DNA of 64,000 nucleotides from Bacillus solimangrovi (lineage in GTDB: Bacteria; Bacillota; Bacilli; Bacillales; Bacillaceae_N), in NCBI RefSeq assembly GCF_001742425.1, contig NZ_MJEH01000062.1, positions 62,001 to 126,000 on the forward strand, read 5' to 3'. Shown piece by piece: positions 17,237-26,080 of the stretch (the first letter of the stretch is position 1; the number at the start of each line of letters is the position of its first letter). The position numbers and the translations under genes were made by a program. The notes under the pieces are model-generated. The model ran no database searches and had not been told where the DNA came from. It saw only the letters and a list, made by a program, of their open reading frames with translations.

Positions 17237-18661
17237 ATGAAGAAAGAAATAAATACGAGAGCAATCCTCATTACATTTATGATTGGAGCATTTTTCGCCT
17301 TTTTAAACGAAACATTGCTTAATATTGCGTTAACAGAATTAATGAATGTATTTAATGTGGATGCTCCGACAGTGCAGTGGTTATCGACCGGATTTATGTT
17401 AGTAATGGGAGTATTAATGCCTATATCTGCACTATTGATTCAATGGTTTACAACAAGGAAAATGTTCATTGGTGTTATGCTCATTTTTCTTATAGGAACA
17501 ACTGTAGCTGCTGTAGCTGTCAACTTTCCGATGTTGTTAACTGGTAGGATGATTCAGGCAATTGGAACAGGATTATTAATTCCAACCATAATGAATGCGT
17601 TGCTTTTACTATATCGTCCTGAAGTTAGAGGAAAGATTATGGGCACATTTGGTTTAGTAATCATGTTTGCACCTGCAATTGGTCCGACTTTGTCAGGTGT
17701 AATTGTGGATACGTTAGGGTGGCGTTGGTTGTTCATATCTGTTATTCCGTTCACATTATTTTCAATTATATTTGCTGTGAAGTTTTTACAAAATGTAGGC
17801 GAAGTTACAAAACCGAAAGTAGACATTCTCTCAATAGTACTTTCTACCATTGGAATTGCAGGAGTTATATATGGTTTTAGTAGAGCGGGTGACCTTGAAG
17901 AAGGTTTCCTATCAACAACATTTCTTTTAATTATATTAATTAGCATCGTTTGCCTCATCATTTTTACATTCCGTCAGTTAAAGCTAGAGGAGCCATTATT
18001 AGATGTTCGTGTGTTTCAATATAGAAGTTATACACAAGGAGTCATTATATTTGTATTAGTGATTATGGCGATGTTTGCTTCTGAGATTGTGATGCCAATG
18101 TATTTACAAGGTCCACTTGGTTACTCGGCTAAGATGACAGGTTTGTTACTATTACCAGGGGCGTTACTCAATGGATTAATGTCACCAGTAATGGGTAGTT
18201 TATTTGATCGGTACGGTCCTAGAAAGCTAATTATCCCAGGTACAATAGTACTTGTTGCTGTTATGTTCTTTTTTAGCAGAATCGACTCTTCAATACATAT
18301 TTGGTTTTTTGTTTTAGCTTATATTGCGCTAATGTTAGCTATCTCGGCAATCATGATGCCAGCGGAAACGAATGGATTAAATGCTTTACCGAAGAAGTTA
18401 TATCCTCATGGAACTGCAATTGTGAATACAATACAACCAATTGGAGGAGCGCTCGGTGTTTCAATTTTTGTAAGTATCATGACACAAGGTACAAATAATT
18501 ATCTAGCAGAAGCAGATTCAATAACAAATGAGGTAATGAATGAAGCAATGACAAGAGGTGTACATCACTCTTATTGGTTTGCATTAGTCATAAGTATTGT
18601 TGCTTTTATCACTGCATTATTTGTGAAAAAAGCAGTCGCACCAGATTTCGATAAAGACTAA
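17237..18661 (+). CDS. MFS multidrug exporter, DHA2 (14-helix) family
   Basis: A 474-residue integral membrane transporter with about 14 hydrophobic helices. The segment LTGRMIQAIGTGLLIP near residue 100 and GPTLSGVIVDTLGWRWLF near 150 are the antiporter motifs typical of the EmrB/QacA group, which export drugs in exchange for protons. TTGGAGGAAG precedes the ATG. A MarR repressor gene follows about 100 bases after the stop on the same strand, which suggests functional linkage, although that gene has its own promoter. Confidence 0.9.
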   Translation: MKKEINTRAILITFMIGAFFAFLNETLLNIALTELMNVFNVDAPTVQWLSTGFMLVMGVLMPISALLIQWFTTRKMFIGVMLIFLIGTTVAAVAVNFPMLLTGRMIQAIGTGLLIPTIMNALLLLYRPEVRGKIMGTFGLVIMFAPAIGPTLSGVIVDTLGWRWLFISVIPFTLFSIIFAVKFLQNVGEVTKPKVDILSIVLSTIGIAGVIYGFSRAGDLEEGFLSTTFLLIILISIVCLIIFTFRQLKLEEPLLDVRVFQYRSYTQGVIIFVLVIMAMFASEIVMPMYLQGPLGYSAKMTGLLLLPGALLNGLMSPVMGSLFDRYGPRKLIIPGTIVLVAVMFFFSRIDSSIHIWFFVLAYIALMLAISAIMMPAETNGLNALPKKLYPHGTAIVNTIQPIGGALGVSIFVSIMTQGTNNYLAEADSITNEVMNEAMTRGVHHSYWFALVISIVAFITALFVKKAVAPDFDKD

Positions 18662-18725
18662 GTCTAATTCCAATATAAATAAAGTATGACAAAACTTATT
18701 CATTATTATTAATAAGTGTTATGAA

Positions 18726-18754
18726 TTGACATTAGTTAGATGTCTAACTATAAT
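18726..18754 (+). promoter_or_regulatory. consensus promoter with palindromic operator for the MarR gene
   Basis: TTGACA (18726-18731), a 17-base spacer and TATAAT (18749-18754) make a perfect vegetative promoter. The spacer contains a perfect palindrome, GTTAGA-TG-TCTAAC (18735-18748), placed where a bound dimer would block RNA polymerase. This is most simply the autoregulatory operator of the MarR protein. Transcription should start near 18761, on or next to the first plausible ATG. Confidence 0.8.
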
Positions 18755-18760
18755 GGGTGT

Positions 18761-19237
18761 ATGGTTAATAAAAATGCAATCTCATTAATCAGTAGAATTA
18801 GGGAACATGCTAACAAGTTCATTGTTTCAGAATTAGAGAAACGAGGAATAACAGGCATGGCACCATCTCATGGGGATATACTAATGGTTCTTTATCAACA
18901 TGAGCAGGCTACAATGAAACAACTAGCAGAGAGCATTAAACGAACAAAACCAACAGTAACTGTTTTGGTAAATAAACTTGTTGATTTAGGTTTTGTTCAA
19001 AAGCAAAAAGGCAGTATTGATGGAAGAATGACGTATATTACATTAACTGAAGAGGGTGAAAACTTAAGGAGTGTTTTCTTTGAGATTTCCGATCAATTAA
19101 ATGATGTCGTATATGATGGTTTATCTATCGAAGAGCAAGAGCAATTGCATCATATGCTAGAAAGAATTTTAGACCTGTTCTATGACGTATCCACTGATAA
19201 GAAGACTTCAAAATCTTTGAAGGACAATGAAGTTTAA
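18761..19237 (+). CDS. MarR-family transcriptional repressor
   Basis: A 158-residue winged-helix regulator: the helix-turn-helix is around ATMKQLAESIKRTKPTVTVLVNKLVDLG (near 48-75), followed by the wing segment KGSIDGRMTYITLTEEG, flanked by dimerisation helices. The promoter's -10 box lies only 6 bases upstream of this ATG, so a longer version starting at 18740 cannot be made from that promoter and the mRNA is probably leaderless. It likely represses itself and perhaps the adjacent exporter and flavoprotein genes in response to an aromatic or quinone-like compound. Confidence 0.88.
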   Translation: MVNKNAISLISRIREHANKFIVSELEKRGITGMAPSHGDILMVLYQHEQATMKQLAESIKRTKPTVTVLVNKLVDLGFVQKQKGSIDGRMTYITLTEEGENLRSVFFEISDQLNDVVYDGLSIEEQEQLHHMLERILDLFYDVSTDKKTSKSLKDNEV

Positions 19238-19344
19238 GTGTCAGTCTTCTATGTCAGAATAAAGGAACCCCCTTTGATGGGAGTTATACTTCATCGTAAG
19301 ATTCAATTTTATAAAAAAAATGAAATTAAAAGGAGTAATGAAAA

Positions 19345-19929
19345 ATGAAACATTTAGTTCTTTATGCACATCCAAACCCAGCGAGTTTTAATCATGCAAT
19401 TTTAGAAACAACAGTTAAAACGTTAGAAGGCAAAGGTCATGAAGTTGTAGTTAGAGACTTGTACGATTTAAATTTTGCTCCAGTTTTAAACGGTAGTGAC
19501 TTTGAAGCATTCCAATCTGGACAAATTCCAGCTGATATCAAAACTGAACAAGATTTTGTAACAGATGCTGATGTAATTACGATGATTTATCCAGTTTGGT
19601 GGACGGGCCTACCAGCAATCTTAAAAGGTTATATTGATCGTGTGTTCTCTTACGGCTTTGCATATTCTTATGCTGAAGACGGTAGTATTAATCAACTTCT
19701 AAAAGGTAAAAAAGGAGTAATTATTAATACACACGGAACTCCAAAAGACATCTATGATTCAATGGGAATGACAGATGCACTACAAAAAACTTCTGCAACA
19801 GGGATTTTTGGATTTGTTGGTATGGAGCCACTAGAATATATGGCATTTGGTGCGGTTCCTTTAGTAGATGACGCGACTCGCAAAACAATGCTAACTCAAA
19901 TCGAGGATAAGTTAAATTCAATTTTTTAA
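19345..19929 (+). CDS. NAD(P)H-dependent flavoprotein oxidoreductase (quinone-reductase-like)
   Basis: A 194-residue protein of the flavodoxin-like fold family that includes KefF, MdaB and NQO1-type quinone reductases. It shows the FMN/FAD-binding start YAHPNPASFNHA, the central PVWWTGLPAILKGYIDRVF (near 85-103) and a NTHG motif near 132. It probably reduces quinones by two electrons, protecting against redox cycling. The MarR gene is 107 bases upstream, which fits detoxification genes under a MarR regulator. AAAAGGAG precedes the ATG. Confidence 0.88.
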   Translation: MKHLVLYAHPNPASFNHAILETTVKTLEGKGHEVVVRDLYDLNFAPVLNGSDFEAFQSGQIPADIKTEQDFVTDADVITMIYPVWWTGLPAILKGYIDRVFSYGFAYSYAEDGSINQLLKGKKGVIINTHGTPKDIYDSMGMTDALQKTSATGIFGFVGMEPLEYMAFGAVPLVDDATRKTMLTQIEDKLNSIF

Positions 19930-19942
19930 TCATGCATAGTAG

Positions 19943-19973
19943 AAAAAAGCTCAAGATTTCTTGAGCTTTTTTT
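19943..19973 (+). terminator. terminator of the flavoprotein gene
   Basis: AAAAAAGCTCAAGA pairs with TCTTGAGCTTTTTT around a 2-base loop. Confidence 0.9.
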
Positions 19974-20010
19974 ATGTTTTTTTGTAATAATTGGTTAAAA
20001 TGATTAAAAG

Positions 20011-20068
20011 TAGACTGGAAAAATAGTGTTATTTCCAGTCTAGAATGGTATGATTCGATATGAATCAT
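20011..20068. repeat. two successive perfect palindromes
   Basis: TAGACTGGAAA (20011) pairs with TTTCCAGTCTA (20032), an 11-base stem; eight bases later ATGATTC (20050) pairs with GAATCAT (20062). The first could be a second terminator hairpin, the second an operator for the permease gene. No T-run follows the first. Confidence 0.4.
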
Positions 20069-20078
20069 AAAATAAAGG

Positions 20079-21167
20079 TTGTGTCAGGTATTGTATAATA
20101 AACGATGGTTTCAATCACTTGTTGTCTCGATTCTTGTCTTCTTGTTAATCTTTTTCATTCAACGAACAGATGCCGTTTTTGAACCTGTATTCGCATACAT
20201 AGGAGCGATTGCTTTTCCAATTATCTTATCGGGTGTTTTGTACTATATTTCTCGCCCACTTACTAGGTTTTTAAAGAAGCGAAAAGTCCCCCAAGTACTT
20301 GCGATTTTTATTACAATAATTATTCTTTTATGTTCAATGTTTTTTGTAGTGAGATTTATCGCACCGATTGCTCAAGATCAAATTACAAAATTATTGAATA
20401 ACGTACCTAAAATGGTGAATAGTGCAGAGGATATTTTTTATTATTGGAAAGAAAGTCAGGAGATCTTTCCCGAACAACTGAATGATGTGATCGATGATGC
20501 GAGCAAAATGGCGATTGAGCACATTGAAGAGTTTACAGTTGGTATAACGACCTTCGTGATAACGGTTGTTTCACAATTGGTGCAATTTGTATTCTTACTC
20601 GTACTTGTGCCTTTTTTCTTATTCTATATGTTGAAAGATGAGGATAAATTTCAGCCATTTTTAACGAAATTTTTTAATGAGAGAAAAGGAAATAGTTTAA
20701 GACGATTATTACAGTCAATTGACCAAACATTATCAGCGTTTATTCAAGGTCAACTTACAGTTAGCTTATGTGTAGGGGTAATGTTATACATTGGTTATGT
20801 CATTATTGGTTTGGATTACTCATTATCACTTGCCCTTTTTGGAATCGTTACGAACGTTATTCCGTTTTTAGGTCCATATCTTGCAGTAACACCTGCGATT
20901 CTTGTAGCGTTATTTCAAGATCCTGTAATGGCATTATATGTGGCTGTGATTATGATTGTAGCCCAGCAAATTGAAGGAAACCTTATTTCTCCTAATATCA
21001 TGGGTAAGGCCTTAAATATTCACCCAATTACGATTATTACACTTATTCTTGCAGCAGGTAGTGTGGCAGGGTTTTTAGGCTTATTGTTTGTTATCCCAAC
21101 TTACGCAGTCGTTAAGACTATTATTTCACACTTTTATCATGAATGGTTACGAACGAAAGCAGATTAA
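20079..21167 (+). CDS. AI-2E-family transporter (PerM-like membrane protein)
   Basis: A 362-residue polytopic membrane protein. Hydrophobic helices cluster at the N-terminus (about 12-90), then a central amphipathic region of ~90 residues, then a C-terminal helical block that includes LALFGIVTNVIPFLGPYLAVTP, the hallmark of the AI-2E family. Members were first linked to autoinducer-2 export, but several act as sodium/proton or organic-anion transporters, so the substrate is open. The start is uncertain: TTG at 20079 or TTG at 20091, neither with a strong ribosome site. Confidence 0.85.
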   Translation: MCQVLYNKRWFQSLVVSILVFLLIFFIQRTDAVFEPVFAYIGAIAFPIILSGVLYYISRPLTRFLKKRKVPQVLAIFITIIILLCSMFFVVRFIAPIAQDQITKLLNNVPKMVNSAEDIFYYWKESQEIFPEQLNDVIDDASKMAIEHIEEFTVGITTFVITVVSQLVQFVFLLVLVPFFLFYMLKDEDKFQPFLTKFFNERKGNSLRRLLQSIDQTLSAFIQGQLTVSLCVGVMLYIGYVIIGLDYSLSLALFGIVTNVIPFLGPYLAVTPAILVALFQDPVMALYVAVIMIVAQQIEGNLISPNIMGKALNIHPITIITLILAAGSVAGFLGLLFVIPTYAVVKTIISHFYHEWLRTKAD

Positions 21168-21179
21168 CTTATAGCTAAA

Positions 21180-21222
21180 AACAAAGGGTCGATGTTTTGT
21201 GATTAAACATCGATCCTTTGTT
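21180..21222 (+). terminator. terminator of the AI-2E gene
   Basis: AACAAAGG-TCGATGTTT pairs with AAACATCGATCCTTTGTT (one bulge) followed by ATTTAG. Confidence 0.75.
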
Positions 21223-21244
21223 ATTTAGTTCCAATCTCCTGTTT

Positions 21245-21523
21245 TTATGTGGATGACCTGACAGCTTGTGTTGCTTTATCAATCATATTATGAGAACTTT
21301 CGATTCCTATATATTCGTTACAGTTGTTGTTTAATCATTTATTACCGAATTTCGTATCTCCACTGTTTAAGTCAAGAATGCTTATGGGTTCGATGCTTCC
21401 AATAAGTTCTGAGATTATACGTTGTTTAATTGTCTCATTTGCATCTTCTTTCCTCTGTCTTTTTTCCATAAATGTTTCAAAGACTGAATCATCATTATTA
21501 AAACCAGAACTATAATACCACAT
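21245..21523 (-). pseudogene. remnant of a class I SAM methyltransferase gene
   Basis: An open frame from 21523 codes for ~62 residues ending ILDLNSGDTKFGNK, which resembles motif I of S-adenosylmethionine methyltransferases (normally ILDLGCGD). After an in-frame TGA the same frame continues with NEYIGIESSHNMIDKA, matching motif II and what follows in that family, then ends in TAA. The remaining ~120-150 residues of a normal methyltransferase are missing. The NSG in place of GCG, the internal stop and the truncation all point to a dead gene. Confidence 0.65.
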
Positions 21524-22034
21524 TGTTGAAACCTTCTTACATTAGTTAACTAATAATATGATATTTTTCCTATCAATCGGACAGTCAATTCATTATACAG
21601 AGGTTACTGTCCAAGAAAAAATAGTGATTTTTTTTTTGTAACTCGCTATACATAGTGTGTAGAGATAAGAAAAAATAAAAGGAGCGATGTTATTAGTGTA
21701 TGTTCTAAAAGGAAGACAAAAAGTGCCGAGTAGATCAAGGGATTAGCAGGATAAGTTGACGAAGTGAAGAGAAAGCTATCGTTCTTGTTTCTTTTGAGCA
21801 ATCACTATTAAGGTGGTAATGAACTATTTAGGTGAAAATAAGTCATTTTCATTTCAAAATTGATTTTGTAAGAAATTCACTTTATTGACAATAATAATTG
21901 GTAATTTTGTAGATTATACAAGTTAATTACAGTATAATCTTACGAGAATTTACCTTTTATTGAAGAAAAAGTTAGAATATTTATGCTCTAACAGGAGAAA
22001 TAGCTACATAAAAAATCAAGGGGGTATCATCCAT
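21524..22034. other. gap without a recognised gene
   Basis: AT-rich. A ribosome-site-like AAAAGGAG (21679) precedes a 16-codon frame starting with GTG at 21696 that has no features. Nothing else coding or structured was found; the part nearest 22034 presumably holds the promoter of the ABC-exporter operon. Confidence 0.35.
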
Positions 22035-23699
22035 ATGGAGACGAATCAACCAATAACAACACAGAAGAAATCGCCATTGAAATGGATTATTCTTGTAATC
22101 ATACTTGGAATAGGAGCTGGAGCAGCAGCTGTATATGGCTTTGGGATAAGTAATTCACCGAAAGCGCTATATTTACGAGCAGAATATAATACGTATAAGC
22201 AATTTCAAGAGGATCTGGATGAATATTATGGAGATGAATTAGCATTTCAAGAACGTGTTATGGATGAGCCTTCACGAACTATAACTGAGTTAAGTGGTAA
22301 TTTTGATGTGCAAGGATCGTATCTTCCGCAGGAAATCGGCTTAGTTCAAAGTATTCTTGAGCAATTAACAATTAATATGACTTCAGAGCAAGATCCAACT
22401 AAATCAGAAAGCTTTGTGAATGTTGGATTAGAAATGGGCGGAGCGAATTTGCTTGATATGAATGTAGTACAGACGAAAGATAAGCTTGGTTTACAAGTTC
22501 CAGTACTATATGATCAAATGTTATACGTTGAGGCAGAAAATTTCGGTGAGGCAATGCGTCAGATTGATCCATATTATGAAGGACCTGAGCAATTAAATTT
22601 TGAAAGTTATAGTTATAAAGATTTCCAATTAACGGATAAAGAGAAAGAGCACCTTAAAGAAAATTATGGCTTATTCTTAGTTAGCCAGTTAACAGATGAA
22701 CAGTTTACATTAGAAAAAGGTGTGAGTTATGAATTTAACGGTGTAGAGCAGAAGTTAGATAAACTTACGATAAGTTGGACACCTGAAGAAACAATGACCG
22801 TTATCAATCAATTGATTGATAAATTAATTGAAGATGCAGAACTTCAAACGATGATTGCTGACCGTGTTACGAAGTTTGCATCAAATCCAGCACTAGCAGG
22901 TGAACTTGGCGTAGATGACTTAAGTAGTCCTGAAAATGTTAAACGTTTATTTGTAGAGGATTTGAATGGACTAAAATCAGATATGGAAGATTTGGAGTTT
23001 CCAAATGGACTTCAATCTGTTGTTTATATAAATAACGATAAGCAAATTGTTGATCGAGAATTGGCAACAACTATAGCTGATAAACAAGATAATGGCGTTA
23101 AATTTGTCGTTTCAACTAAAAATGTTCCACTTGAAAGTAAGCAAGTTGCTCAAGGGTTTAAGGTAGAGATGGGTTCATTAGATGAAGAGGCGATAATTGA
23201 ATTTGATGTAGTGAATGTGATTACAAAAGGCAAAGAGAGAAATGATGCTCTGACAGCAACTTTATATGTTGAAGAATATGGAAGAGTAGAAAATGATCTG
23301 AAATTTGAAATGAATTCAACTACTAACACTAATTCGGAAAATCGAGAGGTCGTCACTCATGACTTTAATCTCCTGTTTGATGGTCAAATGGTAGACGCAG
23401 GTCTTTCAGCTATAAGCGGTACAATAACAGAAGAGAAAGAGATTAATTTAAATGACGATTTTGGGATTTACAATTATGATATTGAATTGAATCTAGGAAA
23501 TGAGGCTGAAGGGGCAAACATTAATTTTGTTATGGATACAAAAACAGAATTTACGGATGGAATTAACGTAGCAGATAAATTAAATGATGCAGTTAATGTA
23601 GCAGAAATGACTGAGGCTGAAATGATGCAACTACAACAACAAGTTTCATTGAGTGCTCAGCAGCTGATTATGAGTAATATGAATCTATTCATGCAATAG
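22035..23699 (+). CDS. membrane-anchored extracytoplasmic protein of a Bacillus family (probably DUF6583)
   Basis: A 554-residue protein with one N-terminal membrane helix (LKWIILVIILGIGAGAAAVYG, about 16-36) and a large outer domain rich in beta-strand-like and acidic segments. The layout SPKALYLRAEYNTY just after the helix recalls a family I remember as DUF6583; the number is from memory. I chose the ATG at 22035 for its AAGGGGG ribosome site. Two ABC-2 permeases and an ATPase follow within a few bases, so it is probably the extracytoplasmic partner of that exporter. Confidence 0.7.
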   Translation: METNQPITTQKKSPLKWIILVIILGIGAGAAAVYGFGISNSPKALYLRAEYNTYKQFQEDLDEYYGDELAFQERVMDEPSRTITELSGNFDVQGSYLPQEIGLVQSILEQLTINMTSEQDPTKSESFVNVGLEMGGANLLDMNVVQTKDKLGLQVPVLYDQMLYVEAENFGEAMRQIDPYYEGPEQLNFESYSYKDFQLTDKEKEHLKENYGLFLVSQLTDEQFTLEKGVSYEFNGVEQKLDKLTISWTPEETMTVINQLIDKLIEDAELQTMIADRVTKFASNPALAGELGVDDLSSPENVKRLFVEDLNGLKSDMEDLEFPNGLQSVVYINNDKQIVDRELATTIADKQDNGVKFVVSTKNVPLESKQVAQGFKVEMGSLDEEAIIEFDVVNVITKGKERNDALTATLYVEEYGRVENDLKFEMNSTTNTNSENREVVTHDFNLLFDGQMVDAGLSAISGTITEEKEINLNDDFGIYNYDIELNLGNEAEGANINFVMDTKTEFTDGINVADKLNDAVNVAEMTEAEMMQLQQQVSLSAQQLIMSNMNLFMQ

Positions 23700-23710
23700 G
23701 TGATGATTGA

Positions 23711-24928
23711 ATGAAAACCATCGTCCATCTATGTGCCTTTCAATTAAAGGCATTGTTACGAAATAAAAAAGGCTTGCTCATATATATTTTTATACCACTC
23801 ATTCTATTGTTTAGTTTAGGTTTAGTAGGATTCCAATTTTTTTCTCAAAGTGAGCATGTAGAACCTTTCAAGATCGCTATCGTTGATCATGATGGTACGT
23901 TTGAAACGAGATACATCATTAATCAATTAACGACTCATGAACAATTACAAGCATTAATTGAACCAGTAAGTTTAAGTGAAGAGCAAGCAGGAGAATACAT
24001 GAAAAGTAATATGATTGCGGCGATGGTTATTATTCCAGAAGATTTTAGTAAACATGTAGCACGAGGGAAAAATATACCGATTAAGGTTATTGGAAATTCC
24101 AGAAAACCTTTACAAGCTAATTTAGTGCGGCATTTGATGACAAGTGCCGCTTCTTTTGCATCTGCAGCTCAGAGTGGTATTAATACGGTTGATTTTTTTA
24201 TACATAAGTCAAATATATCAAATGCGGAGCGGCGATCTGTGTACAAAGAAAATATTGTGACTTACTCTTTGTATGTATTAGGTAGAAATGAGATATTTGT
24301 GGAGAAGAACATCGAAGGATTACATCAGCGGAATCTTATTCAATATTACATGATCTCTTTGTTCGTCTTGTTGATATTTATTTGGAGTTTTAGTGGAATA
24401 ACTCTCATGCATGGTCGAATTGAAGGTTCGTTAGCAAAGAGGTTGTTATCAAGAAATATTTCGAGTGTAGTAATTACTATTTCAAACTTGCTCTCACTCA
24501 CAATTTTTATTTCAGTGTTATCTGTATTAATAGGAGTAGTTTGCTTGTTCTTAATAGATTTAATCTCGTTTTATGTACTTATTAGGTTCATTGGATATAT
24601 GATTTTCAGTGTTTTTTCATTTGTTACTTTGTTTTACTTTGTCCATTCTATGATTAACAGTGAAAAAGTTTATCAGCTTATTGGGTTAATTGTTGTAGGT
24701 GTTGGTGCTGTAGCTGGTGGTCACGTTATACCGCCGGCCTATTTTAATGGATGGGTTGAGGTACTTCATTCAGTTCTCATAAATGGTAAGGCGTTACAAT
24801 TGATGTTATCACTGTTTGAACAGAGTAGCGAAAGTAATCAAAGTATATTGATTTTTTTAATCTGTACATCGGTTGTGTTTGTAGGAATGACAATGTTACA
24901 TGCTGTTAGAGAAGAGAGGAACGTTTAG
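23711..24928 (+). CDS. ABC-2 type transporter permease 1
   Basis: A 405-residue membrane protein with the ABC-2 architecture: one N-terminal helix (about 18-40), a ~170-residue extracytoplasmic domain, then a block of five to six helices from ~213 to the end. It is 8 residues from its upstream neighbour's stop and abuts the next gene directly (TAG-ATG), so all four genes form one operon. Such permeases usually export drugs, lipids or wall intermediates; no substrate motif is visible. Confidence 0.85.
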   Translation: MKTIVHLCAFQLKALLRNKKGLLIYIFIPLILLFSLGLVGFQFFSQSEHVEPFKIAIVDHDGTFETRYIINQLTTHEQLQALIEPVSLSEEQAGEYMKSNMIAAMVIIPEDFSKHVARGKNIPIKVIGNSRKPLQANLVRHLMTSAASFASAAQSGINTVDFFIHKSNISNAERRSVYKENIVTYSLYVLGRNEIFVEKNIEGLHQRNLIQYYMISLFVLLIFIWSFSGITLMHGRIEGSLAKRLLSRNISSVVITISNLLSLTIFISVLSVLIGVVCLFLIDLISFYVLIRFIGYMIFSVFSFVTLFYFVHSMINSEKVYQLIGLIVVGVGAVAGGHVIPPAYFNGWVEVLHSVLINGKALQLMLSLFEQSSESNQSILIFLICTSVVFVGMTMLHAVREERNV

Positions 24929-26080
24929 ATGAGGATGGTAGGTAGAATATTTTACCTGATGATATCAAAACCTTTGCTTCTACTCTTTTATTTATTAACA
25001 CCTATTGTCCTCATCATTGTTATAAATCAGTTTTTCGAAGAAGGTCAAAAGCAAGTCGGCATTCCTATTATCGTTATTGATGAAGACCACACCGAGTTGT
25101 CAGAAACGATTGTTCACCGTTTGAAGAACATGGAAGGTAACGTTCGTTTTGTTGAACGTAATTTTGAACAAGCACAAAAACTTTTATTGCAAAATGAAGT
25201 TGATAGTGTGTTTGTGATTAAGGAAGGCTTCCACGATAGCTTAATAACTGAGCAGAAGAAAGAAATGATTGAAATATGGTTATCTCCTTATTCACTAGCA
25301 TACGGAATAGTTAGAGAAGTGATCGCAAGTGAAGTCATGCGTTACTCTAGCGATGTCAAAGCAGCAAATGATGTCATAAAGTATTATGATAAACATCGTG
25401 TACCTTATGAATCAGATGAACAATTATGGAAAGATGCTTATGAGTATACTGAACAACAGTGGATTCCTAAGCCACTTATGACAATAAATTATGAGCAGGA
25501 CGAAGGTTTAATTCAACCAGACGGAACCTTATTAGAGAAGGATCAAGTAGATTTTAATTTAAAAATATGGGTGTTTTTTACGCTGTTCATTATATTTTTA
25601 TCCTGTGATTGGTTAGTTCGAGAACGTCATTTATTTTCTCGGATAAAAGTCTCATATCATGGATTAAGTCGTTATGTTATCCAAAAAAGTACTGTGCTCT
25701 TTATTGTACATAGTTCTCAAGCAACTCTTTCATTTTTGCTATTTTATAAGTCTCGTAGTTTGAACGAGTTTTTAGCGATGATTTTATTTATAATTTTATC
25801 CTTGAGTATTGGTGTAGTAATTGCTACGTTCTTTGGACGTAAGGAAAGCTATTATATTGCAAGTTTATTTATCGCGATTTTATTATTGAGTTCTGGAAGC
25901 GGTAATCTGCCTTTATCTCTTGAAATGAATTGGATGACAGACGTGTTAAGCTGGTCACCAATTAATGTTTTTATCGAATCATTTTATTCACTAAGTTGGT
26001 TGTATCATGTATGGTTATTGTTCTTAAGTGTATTCTTTTTAGGAATTGGATTATGGAAGTTGAGGGTCACTTATGATTAA
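24929..26080 (+). CDS. ABC-2 type transporter permease 2
   Basis: A 383-residue permease of the same build as the preceding gene: an N-terminal helix (about 11-31), an extracytoplasmic loop up to ~205, then several helices. The start codon follows the previous stop without a gap and its 3' end overlaps the ATPase gene by 8 bases. The two permeases are diverged, implying a heterodimeric membrane channel. Confidence 0.85.
   Translation: MRMVGRIFYLMISKPLLLLFYLLTPIVLIIVINQFFEEGQKQVGIPIIVIDEDHTELSETIVHRLKNMEGNVRFVERNFEQAQKLLLQNEVDSVFVIKEGFHDSLITEQKKEMIEIWLSPYSLAYGIVREVIASEVMRYSSDVKAANDVIKYYDKHRVPYESDEQLWKDAYEYTEQQWIPKPLMTINYEQDEGLIQPDGTLLEKDQVDFNLKIWVFFTLFIIFLSCDWLVRERHLFSRIKVSYHGLSRYVIQKSTVLFIVHSSQATLSFLLFYKSRSLNEFLAMILFIILSLSIGVVIATFFGRKESYYIASLFIAILLLSSGSGNLPLSLEMNWMTDVLSWSPINVFIESFYSLSWLYHVWLLFLSVFFLGIGLWKLRVTYD

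Noticed and set aside
21696..21746. 16-codon frame with a ribosome-like site before ribosome-free DNA
   Set aside because: Too short and featureless; not supported by similarity, though a leader peptide cannot be excluded.
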